Below are positions 8,798-18,397 of a stretch of DNA of 64,000 bases, in pieces (within the stretch, counting starts at the first letter, position 1; the number at the start of each line of letters is the position of its first letter). A program made the position numbers and the translations under genes. The notes beneath the pieces are model-generated. The model made no database searches. It had not been told where the DNA came from and saw only the letters and a list, made by a program, of their open reading frames with translations. The DNA is taken from contig NZ_CP159996.1 of the NCBI RefSeq assembly GCF_040703035.1, positions 1,460,001 through 1,524,000 on the forward strand. Reading direction: 5' to 3'. The DNA comes from Terribacillus aidingensis (GTDB taxonomy: Bacteria; Bacillota; Bacilli; Bacillales; Amphibacillaceae).

Positions 8798-9625
8798 ATG
8801 TTACGTTCTCTTTACTCTGGTATTTCTGGTATGAAAGGTTTTCAGACAAACTTGGATGTGGTTGGTAACAACATCGCTAACGTAAACACGTCAGGATATA
8901 AGAAGAGCAGAATTACTTTCCAGGATATGATGAATCAGCAAATCAAGGCATCCAACGACCCTACAGCAACTACTGGCGGTACAAATGCCAGCCAAGTTGG
9001 GTTGGGTTCAAAGATTGGTTCAATTGATAATGTGCATACACAAGGTAACCGTCAAAATACTGATCGAACTCTTGATTTAGCCCTTGAAGGAGACGGTATG
9101 TTCATCGTTTCTTCTTCACCTACAGGTAATAACGATTTAACATCGGCTGAAGTTGGCTTTACTCGAGCAGGTAACTTCTATTTGGATGGAGACGGAAGAA
9201 TTGTTAATAGCAGCGGGCTATTTCTGCTTGGTACTAACGGAGAGGCCATAACGGTTCCAGAAGGTGCTACAAGTCTAAGTATCAATTCACAAGGGCAAGT
9301 GACTTACAATGACGAAGACGGAACTCTTGAGGTAGCTGGCACTATCGGGCTGGCGAAGTTTTCTAATCCTGATGGATTAATCAAGAATGGGAACAGCACA
9401 TATCGAAACACGCCTAACGCAGGTTTGCTTGGTGGTGGAACTATATCAGCTCCAGGTGAAAATGGTACAGCGAACGTCGTACCTGGGGCTTTGGAAATGT
9501 CCAACGTGGACCTTTCTGAAGAGTTCACGAATATGATTATCGCGCAGCGTGGATTCCAGGCAAATACTAGAATCATTACTACATCCGATCAGATCTTGGA
9601 AGAGCTTGTTAACCTGAAACGTTAA
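8798..9625 (+). CDS. flgE: Flagellar hook protein FlgE (FlgG-like family)
   Basis: This 275-residue protein has the N-terminal signature LDVVGNNIANVNTSGYKKS and the C-terminal FTNMIIAQRGFQANTRIITT shared by hook and distal-rod proteins. By position after flgD and before swrD it is the orthologue of the B. subtilis hook protein, first named flgG and now flgE; automated pipelines may still call it FlgG. Its length is close to the short hook protein of Bacillus. The ribosome site is AAAAGGATGATG upstream of ATG 8798. Confidence 0.93.
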   Translation: MLRSLYSGISGMKGFQTNLDVVGNNIANVNTSGYKKSRITFQDMMNQQIKASNDPTATTGGTNASQVGLGSKIGSIDNVHTQGNRQNTDRTLDLALEGDGMFIVSSSPTGNNDLTSAEVGFTRAGNFYLDGDGRIVNSSGLFLLGTNGEAITVPEGATSLSINSQGQVTYNDEDGTLEVAGTIGLAKFSNPDGLIKNGNSTYRNTPNAGLLGGGTISAPGENGTANVVPGALEMSNVDLSEEFTNMIIAQRGFQANTRIITTSDQILEELVNLKR

Positions 9626-9663
9626 AAGGGGGGTGAAGGGAGTTAAAAGCTCCCTTTCATAGC

Positions 9664-9882
9664 ATGATTCAGCTAACAAGATTAAATGGAGAATCATTAA
9701 CATTGAATGCACTATTCATCGAACAGATACAATCCTTTCCTGACACAACGATCACACTTACGTCCAGCAAGAAGATCATTGTTCGGGAGTCGGAGATAGA
9801 AGTAGCTAGAAAAATACGCGAATTCTATCAATCTATCGGTTTGATTGGTGTGAAGGAGAAACAAGAAAAAAATGAACGCTAA
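9664..9882 (+). CDS. swrD: SwrD/FlbD family flagellar protein
   Basis: This 72-residue protein starts MIQLTRLNGESLTLNALFIE, the characteristic FlbD pattern (IxLTRLNG), followed by a small beta-rich domain. In B. subtilis SwrD raises motor torque and supports swarming; I infer the same here from family and context. It lies 38 bp after the hook gene, with GGGGGGTGA in the gap, and overlaps fliL by 11 bp. No signal sequence or membrane segment is seen. Confidence 0.93.
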   Translation: MIQLTRLNGESLTLNALFIEQIQSFPDTTITLTSSKKIIVRESEIEVARKIREFYQSIGLIGVKEKQEKNER

Positions 9883-10285
9883 AGTTATCATTATTATTTT
9901 ATCGGTTGTCGTGATCTTAGGGGCTGGCGGATTTGTAGCATGGAATTTCTTCACGAGCCCTACGTCAGAGGCTAAAGAACCTTCGGCAACTGAGCTTGCT
10001 GAATATTCAGTAGCAACAGATGAGATCACCACTGATTTGGAGGATGGCAGTATCGTCCGGATCCAATTCCAGCTCATCACAGATGGCGAGAAAGCGAAGG
10101 AAGAAGTAACCGCACGACAGTTCCAGCTGAAAAATATCGTGATCAAGGAAATGACTGCGATCAACAAAGAGGATTTCCAGGCTGGATTGACGGACTTGGA
10201 AGAAAACCTTAAGAAAAAATTGAATGAAGAAATGCAAGAAGGCAAGATCGAAGATGTATATACGATCAGCAAAGTACTACAATAA
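9872..10285 (+). CDS. fliL: Flagellar basal-body-associated protein FliL
   Basis: FliL is a single-pass membrane protein near the stator that influences motor function. The 137-residue product has an N-terminal membrane segment (about residues 5-25, VIIIILSVVVILGAGGFVAW) and an extracytoplasmic domain ending in the family's typical helix and strand (LEENLKKKLNEEM ... VYTISKVLQ). The ATG is inside swrD, preceded by GAAGGAGAAAC. It precedes fliM as in most flagellar operons. Confidence 0.94.
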   Translation: MNAKVIIIILSVVVILGAGGFVAWNFFTSPTSEAKEPSATELAEYSVATDEITTDLEDGSIVRIQFQLITDGEKAKEEVTARQFQLKNIVIKEMTAINKEDFQAGLTDLEENLKKKLNEEMQEGKIEDVYTISKVLQ

Positions 10286-10317
10286 ACCACTGAAAAGCAG
10301 GAACGGAGGTGACGTGC

Positions 10318-11319
10318 ATGGCAGAAGAGGTCTTATCACAGAATGAGATCGATGCACTGTTATCCGCTATATCTTCCGGTGAGATGGATGCAGATGAGCT
10401 GAAACAGGATGAGAAAGCCAAAAAGGTAAAAACGTACGATTTTAAACGAGCACTCCGTTTTTCGAAGGATCAGATCCGCAGCCTTACACGAATTCATGAG
10501 AATTTTGCCAGATTGCTGACTACGTTCTATTCGGCAAGACTGCGAACATTTGTCCAAATATCAGTCGCATCTGTGGATCAAGTGCCTTATGAGGAGTTCA
10601 TACGATCCATTCCGACGATGACTATATTGAACACCTACAGTCTGGCACCGCTTGAGGGCAAGATTTTGATTGAGTATGATCCGACCATCGCTTTTGCGAT
10701 GCTGGATAGGACTCTAGGCGGTCGCGGCAGCAGTGTAAATAAGATCAACAACTTGACTGAAATAGAAACGACACTCATGACGCAATTGTTCGAATCCGGA
10801 ATGGAAAACTTAAAGTCGGCTTGGCAATCCGTAGAGGATGTTGATCCTATATTAGAAGAGTTCGAGGTCAACCCGCAATTTCTCCAGATGGTTTCACCGA
10901 ACGAAACTGTTGTCGTTGTGACACTGAATTCCACAATCGGTGAAACATCCGGCATGATTAATATTTGTATCCCGCATGTTGTGCTGGAGCCGATTGTATC
11001 GAAGCTTTCTATACATTATTGGATGCAGGCTCCAGTAGACAGACAAGGAAATGAAACAGAGTTGCGGGATCTATCCGCAAGTATCCAGAAAGCTTCGATA
11101 GATTTGAAGGCGATCCTTGGAGAGACATCGATTCATGTGGAAGAGCTGTTCAACCTTAGGGAAGGTGATGTGCTAATGCTGAATCAGCAAATCGACCGAC
11201 CTCTTGATGTTAGAGTGGATAATCAAGTGAAATTCAAAGCTCAGCCAGGTAAACAGAAAAATAAAATGGCGATACAAATAATGGAAGAGATTGAAACAGG
11301 GGGGGAAGAAAATGAGTGA
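10318..11319 (+). CDS. fliM: Flagellar motor switch protein FliM
   Basis: FliM is the C-ring protein that binds phosphorylated CheY and sets rotation direction. The 333-residue product begins with the CheY-binding peptide LSQNEIDALLSAI, has a middle domain (FSKDQIRSLTRIHENFARL) and a C-terminal FliN-like domain (VEELFNLREGDVLMLNQQID). I start at ATG 10318, 5 bp after CGGAGGTGA; an in-frame GTG 9 bp upstream falls inside that ribosome site. The end overlaps fliY by 8 bp. Confidence 0.97.
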   Translation: MAEEVLSQNEIDALLSAISSGEMDADELKQDEKAKKVKTYDFKRALRFSKDQIRSLTRIHENFARLLTTFYSARLRTFVQISVASVDQVPYEEFIRSIPTMTILNTYSLAPLEGKILIEYDPTIAFAMLDRTLGGRGSSVNKINNLTEIETTLMTQLFESGMENLKSAWQSVEDVDPILEEFEVNPQFLQMVSPNETVVVVTLNSTIGETSGMINICIPHVVLEPIVSKLSIHYWMQAPVDRQGNETELRDLSASIQKASIDLKAILGETSIHVEELFNLREGDVLMLNQQIDRPLDVRVDNQVKFKAQPGKQKNKMAIQIMEEIETGGEENE

Positions 11320-12439
11320 CAATATGTTGTCCCAAGAAGAAATAGATGCATTATTAAATGGACCAGCCGACAATCCGAGCAGCACAGATGATGAGCAGCA
11401 CCTCCCTGAGGAAAATTTGGATTCTATGGAAGTGGATGCGCTTGGTGAGATTGGCAATATCTCATTTGGCAGTTCGGCAACAACACTATCGACACTATTA
11501 AATCAAAAGGTCGATATCACGACACCAAAAACTGCTGTAATTAAAAGATCCGATCTATATGATAAATTCCCACAGCCGAATGTGGCGATAGAGGTCAGCT
11601 ATACAGAAGGATTTTCTGGGGCCAACCTTTTTGTTATTAAGCAGAGGGATGCAGCTATAATTGCAGACTTGATGCTTGGCGGAGACGGAAATGCTCCAGC
11701 TGAAGAATTCAATGAAATCCATCAGAGCGCTGTACAGGAAGCGATGAATCAAATGATGGGTGCAGCTGCAACAAGTATGAGTACTGTATTCAGTAAGAAA
11801 ATTGATATTTCTCCGCCGTCAATCGCACTGATGGACCTTTCTGCTGGTACTGGTGCCGATAAACTGCCTGAGGATGAACAACTAGTAAGTGTCTCCTTTG
11901 ATTTGAAGATTGGTAACCTGATAGATTCTTCTATCATGCAGCTTTTGTCAACTGAGTTTGCCAAGGATATGGTGAACGAGCTGTTGCAGCCAGCACCAGC
12001 AGAGCCGGAAGAAACAGCTGCACCACAGCAGCAAGCTGCTCCAAGTCAAACACAGCCGGCTATGCAGCAAGCTGCGCCACAACAGAGTGCACCGCAGCGG
12101 CCTGCTCAGCCAGCACCAAATGTGCAGCAAGCAGCATTTGCGAGTTTTGATACACCAGCAGCTCCGCCTGCTGAACAGCCTCGCAATCTCGACTTGCTGA
12201 TGGACATTCCGCTGAAAGTATCGGTTGAGCTGGGCAGGACAAAACGTACTATAAGGGAAATCCTTGAGCTGTCTGTCGGTTCTGTTGTGGAATTGGACAA
12301 GCTTGCGGGCGAACCTGTGGATATACATGTAAATGATAAATTGATAGCTAAAGGCGAAGTTGTCGTCATCGAAGAGAATTTCGGTGTACGTGTTACTGAC
12401 ATCTTAAGCCAAACAGACAGATTGAAATCAATTAACTAA
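11312..12439 (+). CDS. fliY: FliY: FliN-type motor switch protein with CheC-like CheY-P phosphatase domain
   Basis: The 375-residue protein has three parts. An N-terminal peptide resembles FliM (MLSQEEIDALLNG) and binds CheY-P. A CheC-like domain carries two phosphatase motifs (EIGNISFG near residue 47 and QEAMNQMMGAA near 145, each with E-x2-N). A C-terminal FliN domain (DIPLKVSVELGRTKRTIREI) joins the C-ring. A Q/A/P-rich linker of about 60 residues separates the last two. FliY therefore both builds the switch and dephosphorylates CheY. ATG 11312 follows GGGGGGGAAGAAA. Length is close to the B. subtilis protein. Confidence 0.96.
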   Translation: MSDNMLSQEEIDALLNGPADNPSSTDDEQHLPEENLDSMEVDALGEIGNISFGSSATTLSTLLNQKVDITTPKTAVIKRSDLYDKFPQPNVAIEVSYTEGFSGANLFVIKQRDAAIIADLMLGGDGNAPAEEFNEIHQSAVQEAMNQMMGAAATSMSTVFSKKIDISPPSIALMDLSAGTGADKLPEDEQLVSVSFDLKIGNLIDSSIMQLLSTEFAKDMVNELLQPAPAEPEETAAPQQQAAPSQTQPAMQQAAPQQSAPQRPAQPAPNVQQAAFASFDTPAAPPAEQPRNLDLLMDIPLKVSVELGRTKRTIREILELSVGSVVELDKLAGEPVDIHVNDKLIAKGEVVVIEENFGVRVTDILSQTDRLKSIN

Positions 12440-12465
12440 TTTGACCATTGAGAGGAAGAGAAAAT

Positions 12466-12828
12466 ATGGGGAACAGAATTTTAATCGTAGACGACGCTGC
12501 ATTCATGCGCATGATGATCAAGGATATCTTGACAAAGAACGGATTTGAAGTAGTAGGAGAAGCACAAGATGGCCAGCAGGCTGTAGAAAAATACAAAGAA
12601 TTGACTCCGGATTTAGTAACAATGGATATTACAATGCCGGAAATGGACGGAATTGCTGCAATGAAAGAAATCAGAAGCCAATATCCTGATGCAAAAGTTA
12701 TTATGTGTTCTGCTATGGGCCAGCAAGCGATGGTTATCGATGCTATTCAAGCCGGTGCTAAGGACTTTATCGTTAAACCATTCCAAGCAGATCGTGTTGT
12801 AGAGGCAATTCAAAAAGCATTAAGCTAA
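12466..12828 (+). CDS. cheY: Chemotaxis response regulator CheY
   Basis: CheY is a stand-alone receiver domain (120 aa) phosphorylated by CheA; in Bacillus CheY-P promotes smooth swimming by binding FliM. The acidic pocket is D9-D10, the phosphoacceptor is D54 in VTMDITMP, the switch hydroxyl is the Ser of CSAMGQ, and the conserved Lys is in IVKPF. ATG 12466 with AGAGGAAGAG upstream is the start; an in-frame GTG-like extension at 12448 lacks a site. It lies between fliY and fliO, its usual place. Confidence 0.98.
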   Translation: MGNRILIVDDAAFMRMMIKDILTKNGFEVVGEAQDGQQAVEKYKELTPDLVTMDITMPEMDGIAAMKEIRSQYPDAKVIMCSAMGQQAMVIDAIQAGAKDFIVKPFQADRVVEAIQKALS

Positions 12829-12844
12829 AAAAGGTGAGTAGGAA

Positions 12845-13531
12845 ATGATGAAAAGAACAGTCTGGGCATGCATGCTCGTCGTATTGCTGCATCTTATCCT
12901 TTCTCCGGTTTCTGCTGAAGCGGCAGCAAGCGTGGAGGATTGTTTAAAAGAAGGTGCAGCCCAATCAGATGAATGCAAAGATATGAACGAAGCCGGAAAT
13001 CAACAAGAAAATACACCAGCAGCAGATTCGGCTGATTCAGCAGCTGGAGGCACATCGACCTTTCTGAATCTGGTCAAGCTTGCATTGGCGCTAGTCGTCG
13101 TGCTCGGACTGATCTATGTCCTACTGAAGTTTTTGAATAAGCGAAATCGACTTTTTCAGCAGGTGCGGGCTATGGAGAACATTGGCGGAATCGCACTAGG
13201 CAACAACAAATCCGTCCAGATTGTCCGGGTCGGTGAAAAAGTATTCATGCTGGGTGTCGGCGACAATGTCGATTTGCTTACTGAAATAAAAGATGAGCAG
13301 ACAATCAAGGAACTGAGCGAACAGGATCAGCAGGAAATGAAGGCATCTGCCTTATTGGCAAACATTCTTCCAGGCAGAAAACAGCAAGAAGAAAAGCACC
13401 AAGAGGAAAAAACGGAACAAAATGAGTCAGCCAGCAATTTTCAGGACTTGTTCAAAGAGGAACTAGGGAAGCTGAAGCAGTCACGAAACAGGTTGAATCA
13501 GCAGCAAAGGAAGGATACAGACAATGAATGA
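12845..13531 (+). CDS. fliO: Flagellar biosynthesis protein FliO (FliZ in Bacillus)
   Basis: FliO helps assemble the FliP ring of the export gate. This 228-residue protein has a signal peptide (hydrophobic residues 5-20 followed by SAEAAA), an extracytoplasmic acidic low-complexity stretch, one membrane segment near residues 74-95 (LVKLALALVVVLGLIYVLLK), and a cytoplasmic FliO domain (AMENIGGIALGNNKSVQIV). The C-terminal third is a charged Q/E/K-rich tail. The start may be ATG 12845 or the adjacent ATG 12848. It overlaps fliP by 8 bp. Confidence 0.92.
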   Translation: MMKRTVWACMLVVLLHLILSPVSAEAAASVEDCLKEGAAQSDECKDMNEAGNQQENTPAADSADSAAGGTSTFLNLVKLALALVVVLGLIYVLLKFLNKRNRLFQQVRAMENIGGIALGNNKSVQIVRVGEKVFMLGVGDNVDLLTEIKDEQTIKELSEQDQQEMKASALLANILPGRKQQEEKHQEEKTEQNESASNFQDLFKEELGKLKQSRNRLNQQQRKDTDNE

Positions 13532-14189
13532 TTTTATCAATATATTTTCTGGAACCGACCCCGAGAATGTATCTACCTCGGTCAAGTTGCTGTTATTATT
13601 GACGGTTTTTTCCCTGGCACCAGGAATACTGATTCTGATGACTTGCTTCACACGAATAGTGGTTGTGCTGTCGTTTGTGCGAATGAGTTTAGGTACACAG
13701 CAGACTCCGCCGACGCAAGTATTGATCGGGATAGCATTGTTCATGACTTTCTTTATCATGGCGCCGACTTTCAATGAGATTAATGATCAGGCTATTACGC
13801 CATTGATGAATGATGAAATATCACTCGATGAGGCTTATACAGAAGCCAGCGGTCCAATCAAGATGTTCATGGCGGAAGAAACACGACAAAAGGATTTATC
13901 TTTATTTATGAATTATGCCGGTATGGAAAGACCGGAATCAGTCGAAGATATTCCGCTATCAACGCTTGTCCCGGCTTTTGCAATCAGTGAGTTGAAGACA
14001 GCTTTCCAAATGGGTTTTATGATCTTCATTCCTTTTCTTGTCATTGATATGGCAGTAGCTAGTATTCTCATGTCGATGGGTATGATGATGCTGCCGCCAG
14101 TAATCATTTCATTACCATTCAAAATTTTGTTATTCATCCTGGTGGATGGCTGGTATTTGGTCACATCCTCGTTGCTGCGAGGGTTTTAG
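13524..14189 (+). CDS. fliP: Flagellar type III export gate protein FliP
   Basis: FliP forms the core of the export gate pore with FliQ and FliR. The 221-residue protein has the invariant stretches MTCFTRIVVVLSFVR and AFQMGFMIFIPFLVIDMAVAS, and ends LPFKILLFILVDGWYLV. Hydrophobic segments at both ends flank an extracytoplasmic loop. The N-terminal extension before the first conserved helix is short. It begins inside the fliO tail and is followed after 22 bp by fliQ. Confidence 0.97.
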   Translation: MNDFINIFSGTDPENVSTSVKLLLLLTVFSLAPGILILMTCFTRIVVVLSFVRMSLGTQQTPPTQVLIGIALFMTFFIMAPTFNEINDQAITPLMNDEISLDEAYTEASGPIKMFMAEETRQKDLSLFMNYAGMERPESVEDIPLSTLVPAFAISELKTAFQMGFMIFIPFLVIDMAVASILMSMGMMMLPPVIISLPFKILLFILVDGWYLVTSSLLRGF

Positions 14190-14211
14190 CGAATGAAGGA
14201 GCGTACGTACT

Positions 14212-14481
14212 ATGAGCAGTGAATTTGTTATTTCCATCGCAGAACGCGGAATTTATACAGTACTGATTGTCAGCGGACCTTTGCTTATTCTGGCACTTGC
14301 AGTCGGTTTGATTGTCAGTATATTTCAAGCAACGACTCAGATTCAGGAACAGACGTTAGCGTTTATTCCTAAAATAGTCGCTGTATTAGTGGGTTTGGTT
14401 TTCTTCGGTCCCTGGATGCTGACAAGAATGGTCGAATTCACTGCAGGTATCCTAGAGAATCTGGATCGGTTTGTGGGCTGA
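14212..14481 (+). CDS. fliQ: Flagellar type III export gate protein FliQ
   Basis: This is an 89-residue two-helix membrane protein with the family motifs PLLILALAVGLIVSIFQATTQIQEQTL and FGPWMLTRMVEFT. Four copies of FliQ wrap the FliP-FliR core. The spacing to fliR is 4 bp, so the two are surely cotranslated. Length and order are standard. Confidence 0.97.
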   Translation: MSSEFVISIAERGIYTVLIVSGPLLILALAVGLIVSIFQATTQIQEQTLAFIPKIVAVLVGLVFFGPWMLTRMVEFTAGILENLDRFVG

Positions 14482-14485
14482 TTAG

Positions 14486-15265
14486 ATGCTGTCGCAAATT
14501 GATTATACCGTTGTACCAGCATTTGCTTTAATCCTAGTTCGCCTTGTTGCTTTTTTTGTTACGGTACCACTGTTTTCATATAGAAACGTGCCAACAACAT
14601 TCAAGATTGGGTTCAGCTTCTTCCTTGCTTTGATTATTTTCTTTACGATAGATCGCCCGACCATTCCAGTCGACCACACGTATTTCTTATTACTTTTCAA
14701 GGAAGCAATGGTAGGCCTGACAATTGGTTTGCTTGCTTTTATCGTCATCCAAGCAATAAATGTTGCTGGAGGATTGATCGATTTTCAGATGGGCTTTGCA
14801 ATTGCCAATGTCATTGATCCTGTTACAAGGGCTCAAAGCCCGCTGACGGGACAATTCCTTTATACGATTGCTACACTGTTCCTGCTGTCTGTCAACGGTC
14901 ATTTGCTCTTGATTGATGGAATTTTTTACAGTTATCAGTTGATTCCATTGGATGAGATGGTACCATTCGGCAATCAGTCAATTGTAGAACTGGTGCTCCG
15001 TACCTTCAGCCAAATGTTCCTCATAGCATTTCAGATGAGCATTCCTCTTGTCGGCTGTTTGTTTTTGGTTGATGTAGCTATTGGTATAGTTGCTAGAACA
15101 GTACCGCAGCTGAACGTATTTGTCGTAGGCCCTCCGATTAAGATATTGATAGCTTTTGTGCTGCTGTTCCTATCGATGGGTATCTATATGTCAGTAGTTC
15201 GGCAGCTGTTCGACTATATGCTTGTAGCAATGCGCGATTTGATGGTGCTGTTTGGAGGGGCTTAA
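14486..15265 (+). CDS. fliR: Flagellar type III export gate protein FliR
   Basis: FliR is the single-copy membrane subunit that closes the FliP-FliQ gate. The 259-residue product is strongly hydrophobic with about six membrane segments and the conserved region NVAGGLIDFQMGFAIANVIDP. The start ATG has no strong ribosome site, in keeping with coupling to fliQ. The stop TAA is immediately followed by the flhB ATG, with GGAGGGGC shared across the junction. Confidence 0.96.
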   Translation: MLSQIDYTVVPAFALILVRLVAFFVTVPLFSYRNVPTTFKIGFSFFLALIIFFTIDRPTIPVDHTYFLLLFKEAMVGLTIGLLAFIVIQAINVAGGLIDFQMGFAIANVIDPVTRAQSPLTGQFLYTIATLFLLSVNGHLLLIDGIFYSYQLIPLDEMVPFGNQSIVELVLRTFSQMFLIAFQMSIPLVGCLFLVDVAIGIVARTVPQLNVFVVGPPIKILIAFVLLFLSMGIYMSVVRQLFDYMLVAMRDLMVLFGGA

Positions 15266-16345
15266 ATGAAATATCGTTTAGACCTGCAGTTTTTCGCTGG
15301 TGAAAAGACAGAGAAGGCGACTCCTAAGAAACAGCAGGATACTAGGAAAAAAGGACAAGTAGCCAAGAGTCAAGATGTCAACACTGCCATATTGCTTTTA
15401 TTTTCTTTGGGTGTCTTAGCGCTGATGGGCGGCTATTTCAAGAATCAGTTCCTCCAGCTCTTCACACATGTTTTCGATCATTATCTCAATCAGGATATTA
15501 CCGCGAATACTGTGCAGACACTTCTGGTGGAGATGAGCATATCCCTTGCGAAAATAGTCGGTCCAGTCATGGGAATTGCTATTCTGGCTGGTCTGGTCTC
15601 TAATTTTGCACAGTTCGGATTGCTGTTCAGCGGGGAAGCAATAAAATTTGACTTGAAGAAAATAGATCCAATTCAAGGAGCGAAGCGGATTTTTTCAGTC
15701 CGGGCTTTGGTCGAGTTACTAAAATCCCTTCTTAAGATTGGGCTGGTAGGCGCGGTCACATTCTATGTGCTTTGGCAGAACATGGATACTGTGATGACTA
15801 TGTTCCTGAAGTCTCCTGAAAACGCAATGCAGTTTTTTGGGAAAATAACTTTATACATGGGTTTTGCAGCAACGATTGCCCTATTGTTTATAGCAGTTCT
15901 GGATTATGCATATCAGCGATTTGATTTCGCAAAGAATATTCGGATGTCCAAGCAGGATATCAAGGATGAGTATAAAAACATGGAAGGAAATCCATTGATT
16001 CGTTCCAAGATAAAAGAAAAACAGCGCCAAATGTCCATGATGAGGATGATGAGTGAGGTTCCGAAGGCCGATGTGGTCATTACGAACCCGACACACTTTG
16101 CAATTGCTATCCAATATGACGACAAAAAGTCTGATACACCAATCGTCATTGCAAAAGGAATGGATCATGTAGCGCTGAAAATAAAGGAAATCGCGAAGGC
16201 GAACAATGTAACGATGGTAGAAAACAGACCGCTGGCACGCGGATTATATAAGAATGTAGAGCTGAATCAGCCGATAAAGGAAGAATTCTTCCAGGCGGTT
16301 GCGGAAGTGCTCGCCTTTGTGTACCGCACAGAGCGTAAAATGTAA
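15266..16345 (+). CDS. flhB: Flagellar type III export switch protein FlhB
   Basis: FlhB sets substrate specificity of the export apparatus. The 359-residue protein has a cytoplasmic N-terminus (EKTEKATPKKQQDTRKKGQV), four membrane helices, and a cytoplasmic C-terminal domain with the autocleavage site NPTH at about residues 274-277. Cleavage between N and P after hook completion, triggered through FliK, switches export to filament proteins. Length is standard. It follows fliR with no gap and precedes flhA by 18 bp. Confidence 0.98.
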   Translation: MKYRLDLQFFAGEKTEKATPKKQQDTRKKGQVAKSQDVNTAILLLFSLGVLALMGGYFKNQFLQLFTHVFDHYLNQDITANTVQTLLVEMSISLAKIVGPVMGIAILAGLVSNFAQFGLLFSGEAIKFDLKKIDPIQGAKRIFSVRALVELLKSLLKIGLVGAVTFYVLWQNMDTVMTMFLKSPENAMQFFGKITLYMGFAATIALLFIAVLDYAYQRFDFAKNIRMSKQDIKDEYKNMEGNPLIRSKIKEKQRQMSMMRMMSEVPKADVVITNPTHFAIAIQYDDKKSDTPIVIAKGMDHVALKIKEIAKANNVTMVENRPLARGLYKNVELNQPIKEEFFQAVAEVLAFVYRTERKM

Positions 16346-16363
16346 GAGAAGAGGAATTACAAC

Positions 16364-18397
16364 ATGAAACTTAAGGATATGTCAGTACTTATAGCAGTTA
16401 TATTAGTGATCGTCATGCTGATCATCCCATTGCCGGATTGGCTTCTCAGCGTTCTGATCCTGACGAATATCTCGCTTGCTTTGATCGTCATTCTGGTGGC
16501 GATGAATACGGAGGAAGCGTTGCAATTCTCAATCTTCCCAACTCTCTTACTTTTGCTTACGCTATTCAGGCTGGCATTGAATATATCGACTACGAGAGCA
16601 ATCCTTTCAGAAGGACATGCCGGGGGTGTAGTAGAGACTTTCGGCAGCTTTGTAATCGGTGATAATCCGCTTGTCGGTTTTGTTGTTTTCATCATTTTGG
16701 TTATCATCCAATTCCTGGTCATCACAAAAGGGTCAGAGCGGGTATCTGAAGTAGCAGCCCGGTTCACACTTGATGCAATGCCAGGTAAGCAGATGAGTAT
16801 CGATGCCGATTTGAATGCTGGCATGATATCAGATGTAGAAGCTAAAAAGCGCCGTGAAAAAGTGGAAAATGAAGCGGATTTCTACGGAGCAATGGATGGT
16901 GCAAGTAAATTCGTTAAAGGTGATGCTATTGCCGGAATCATTATTGTATTGATCAATATCGTATTCGGATTGATTATCGGGATGATGCAAATGGGCATGA
17001 CCTTCCAGGATGCTATTAATACGTTTATGCGACTTACTATCGGTGATGGACTGGTCACACAAATACCGGCTATCTTGATTTCTACTGCAACAGGTATCGT
17101 GGTGACACGCGTAGCTTCGGAAGGGAACCTGGGCAGTGATGTTACAAAGCAGCTCTTCCGATACCCAAGTTTGTTATATATTGCGGCAGGGACAATCTTC
17201 ATGCTCGGCTTGACACCGATCAACTTTTTCCTGACAACGACGATTGCTGCCATACTTGCCGGATCTGGTTACTTCTTGTCCAGGATTCAGAAAAAGCAGG
17301 AGACAGTCGCAGAAGTCACAGAGGAAGTGCAAGAGGAAGCGACAATGAAGTCTTCGGACAATGTTGTGAATCTATTAAGCATGGATCCTATCGAATTCGA
17401 ATTTGGTTATGCGCTCATACCGCTGGCGGATACGAATCAAGGAGGCGACTTGCTTGATAGAATTGTCATGATACGCAAACAGCTGGCAATCGAGCTTGGT
17501 ATCGTTATTCCGGTTGTACGGATACGCGATAATATTCAGCTTGGCCCGAATGAATACCGTTTGAAGATAAAAGGAAATGAAGTAGCAGCTGGTGAAGTGC
17601 TGCTGGATCATTACTTAGCAATGAGTCCAGGTGTGGAAGATGATGGTCTGGATGGAATTGAAACACTCGAACCAGCTTTCGGCTTGCCTGCTAAATGGAT
17701 CAGCGAGGACACGAAGGATGATGCGGAGCTTTCAGGCTACACGGTAGTTGATCCTCCTTCCGTCGTATCTACTCATCTTACGGAAACAATTAAGCGCCAT
17801 GCGCATGAACTGCTCGGCAGACAGGAAACAAAGCAGCTTATCGATCACTTAAAGGAATCGTACCCAATATTGGCAGAAGAAGTAACACCGGATCCGCTTT
17901 CAGTTGGAGACGTACAAAAGGTACTGGCAAAGCTGCTGCGGGAGCATGTATCGGTTAGAAATCTGCCGGTTATATTCGAAACACTCGCTGACTTCGGCAG
18001 GATGACGACGGATACGGATTTGTTAGCGGAATATGCACGCCAAGCACTTGCACCGCAAATAACGAAGCAATATGTACAGAATAGTCAGCCGCTGCAGGTC
18101 ATTACCGTATCCGGAGCTGTTGAGAAGGTCATAGCAGATCATATCCAGCAAACAGAGCATGGAAATTATTTGTCACTGGATCCTGAATCTCAGCAGAAAA
18201 TCGTACAGTCAGTTATGGAACAAGCAGAACGTTTGTCTTTACGGGAAGAAACAGTAATTGTGTTGTGCTCTCCTACAATCCGGATGTATATGCGACAGCT
18301 GCTCGATCGCAGTCTGCCGCATGCAGTCGTTCTGTCCTACAACGAATTGGATAATACAACAGAAATCAGGAGTGTCGGGATGGTGAATGTCGCATGA
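16364..18397 (+). CDS. flhA: Flagellar export gate protein FlhA
   Basis: FlhA forms the nonameric export platform that docks chaperone-substrate complexes and uses the proton gradient. The 677-residue protein has about eight N-terminal membrane helices, the conserved loop RFTLDAMPGKQMSIDADLNAG near residues 135-155 with GDAIAGI shortly after, and a large cytoplasmic domain from about residue 320. The ATG has GAAGAGGAATT upstream. The stop overlaps the flhF ATG (ATGA), so expression of the two is linked. Confidence 0.98.
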   Translation: MKLKDMSVLIAVILVIVMLIIPLPDWLLSVLILTNISLALIVILVAMNTEEALQFSIFPTLLLLLTLFRLALNISTTRAILSEGHAGGVVETFGSFVIGDNPLVGFVVFIILVIIQFLVITKGSERVSEVAARFTLDAMPGKQMSIDADLNAGMISDVEAKKRREKVENEADFYGAMDGASKFVKGDAIAGIIIVLINIVFGLIIGMMQMGMTFQDAINTFMRLTIGDGLVTQIPAILISTATGIVVTRVASEGNLGSDVTKQLFRYPSLLYIAAGTIFMLGLTPINFFLTTTIAAILAGSGYFLSRIQKKQETVAEVTEEVQEEATMKSSDNVVNLLSMDPIEFEFGYALIPLADTNQGGDLLDRIVMIRKQLAIELGIVIPVVRIRDNIQLGPNEYRLKIKGNEVAAGEVLLDHYLAMSPGVEDDGLDGIETLEPAFGLPAKWISEDTKDDAELSGYTVVDPPSVVSTHLTETIKRHAHELLGRQETKQLIDHLKESYPILAEEVTPDPLSVGDVQKVLAKLLREHVSVRNLPVIFETLADFGRMTTDTDLLAEYARQALAPQITKQYVQNSQPLQVITVSGAVEKVIADHIQQTEHGNYLSLDPESQQKIVQSVMEQAERLSLREETVIVLCSPTIRMYMRQLLDRSLPHAVVLSYNELDNTTEIRSVGMVNVA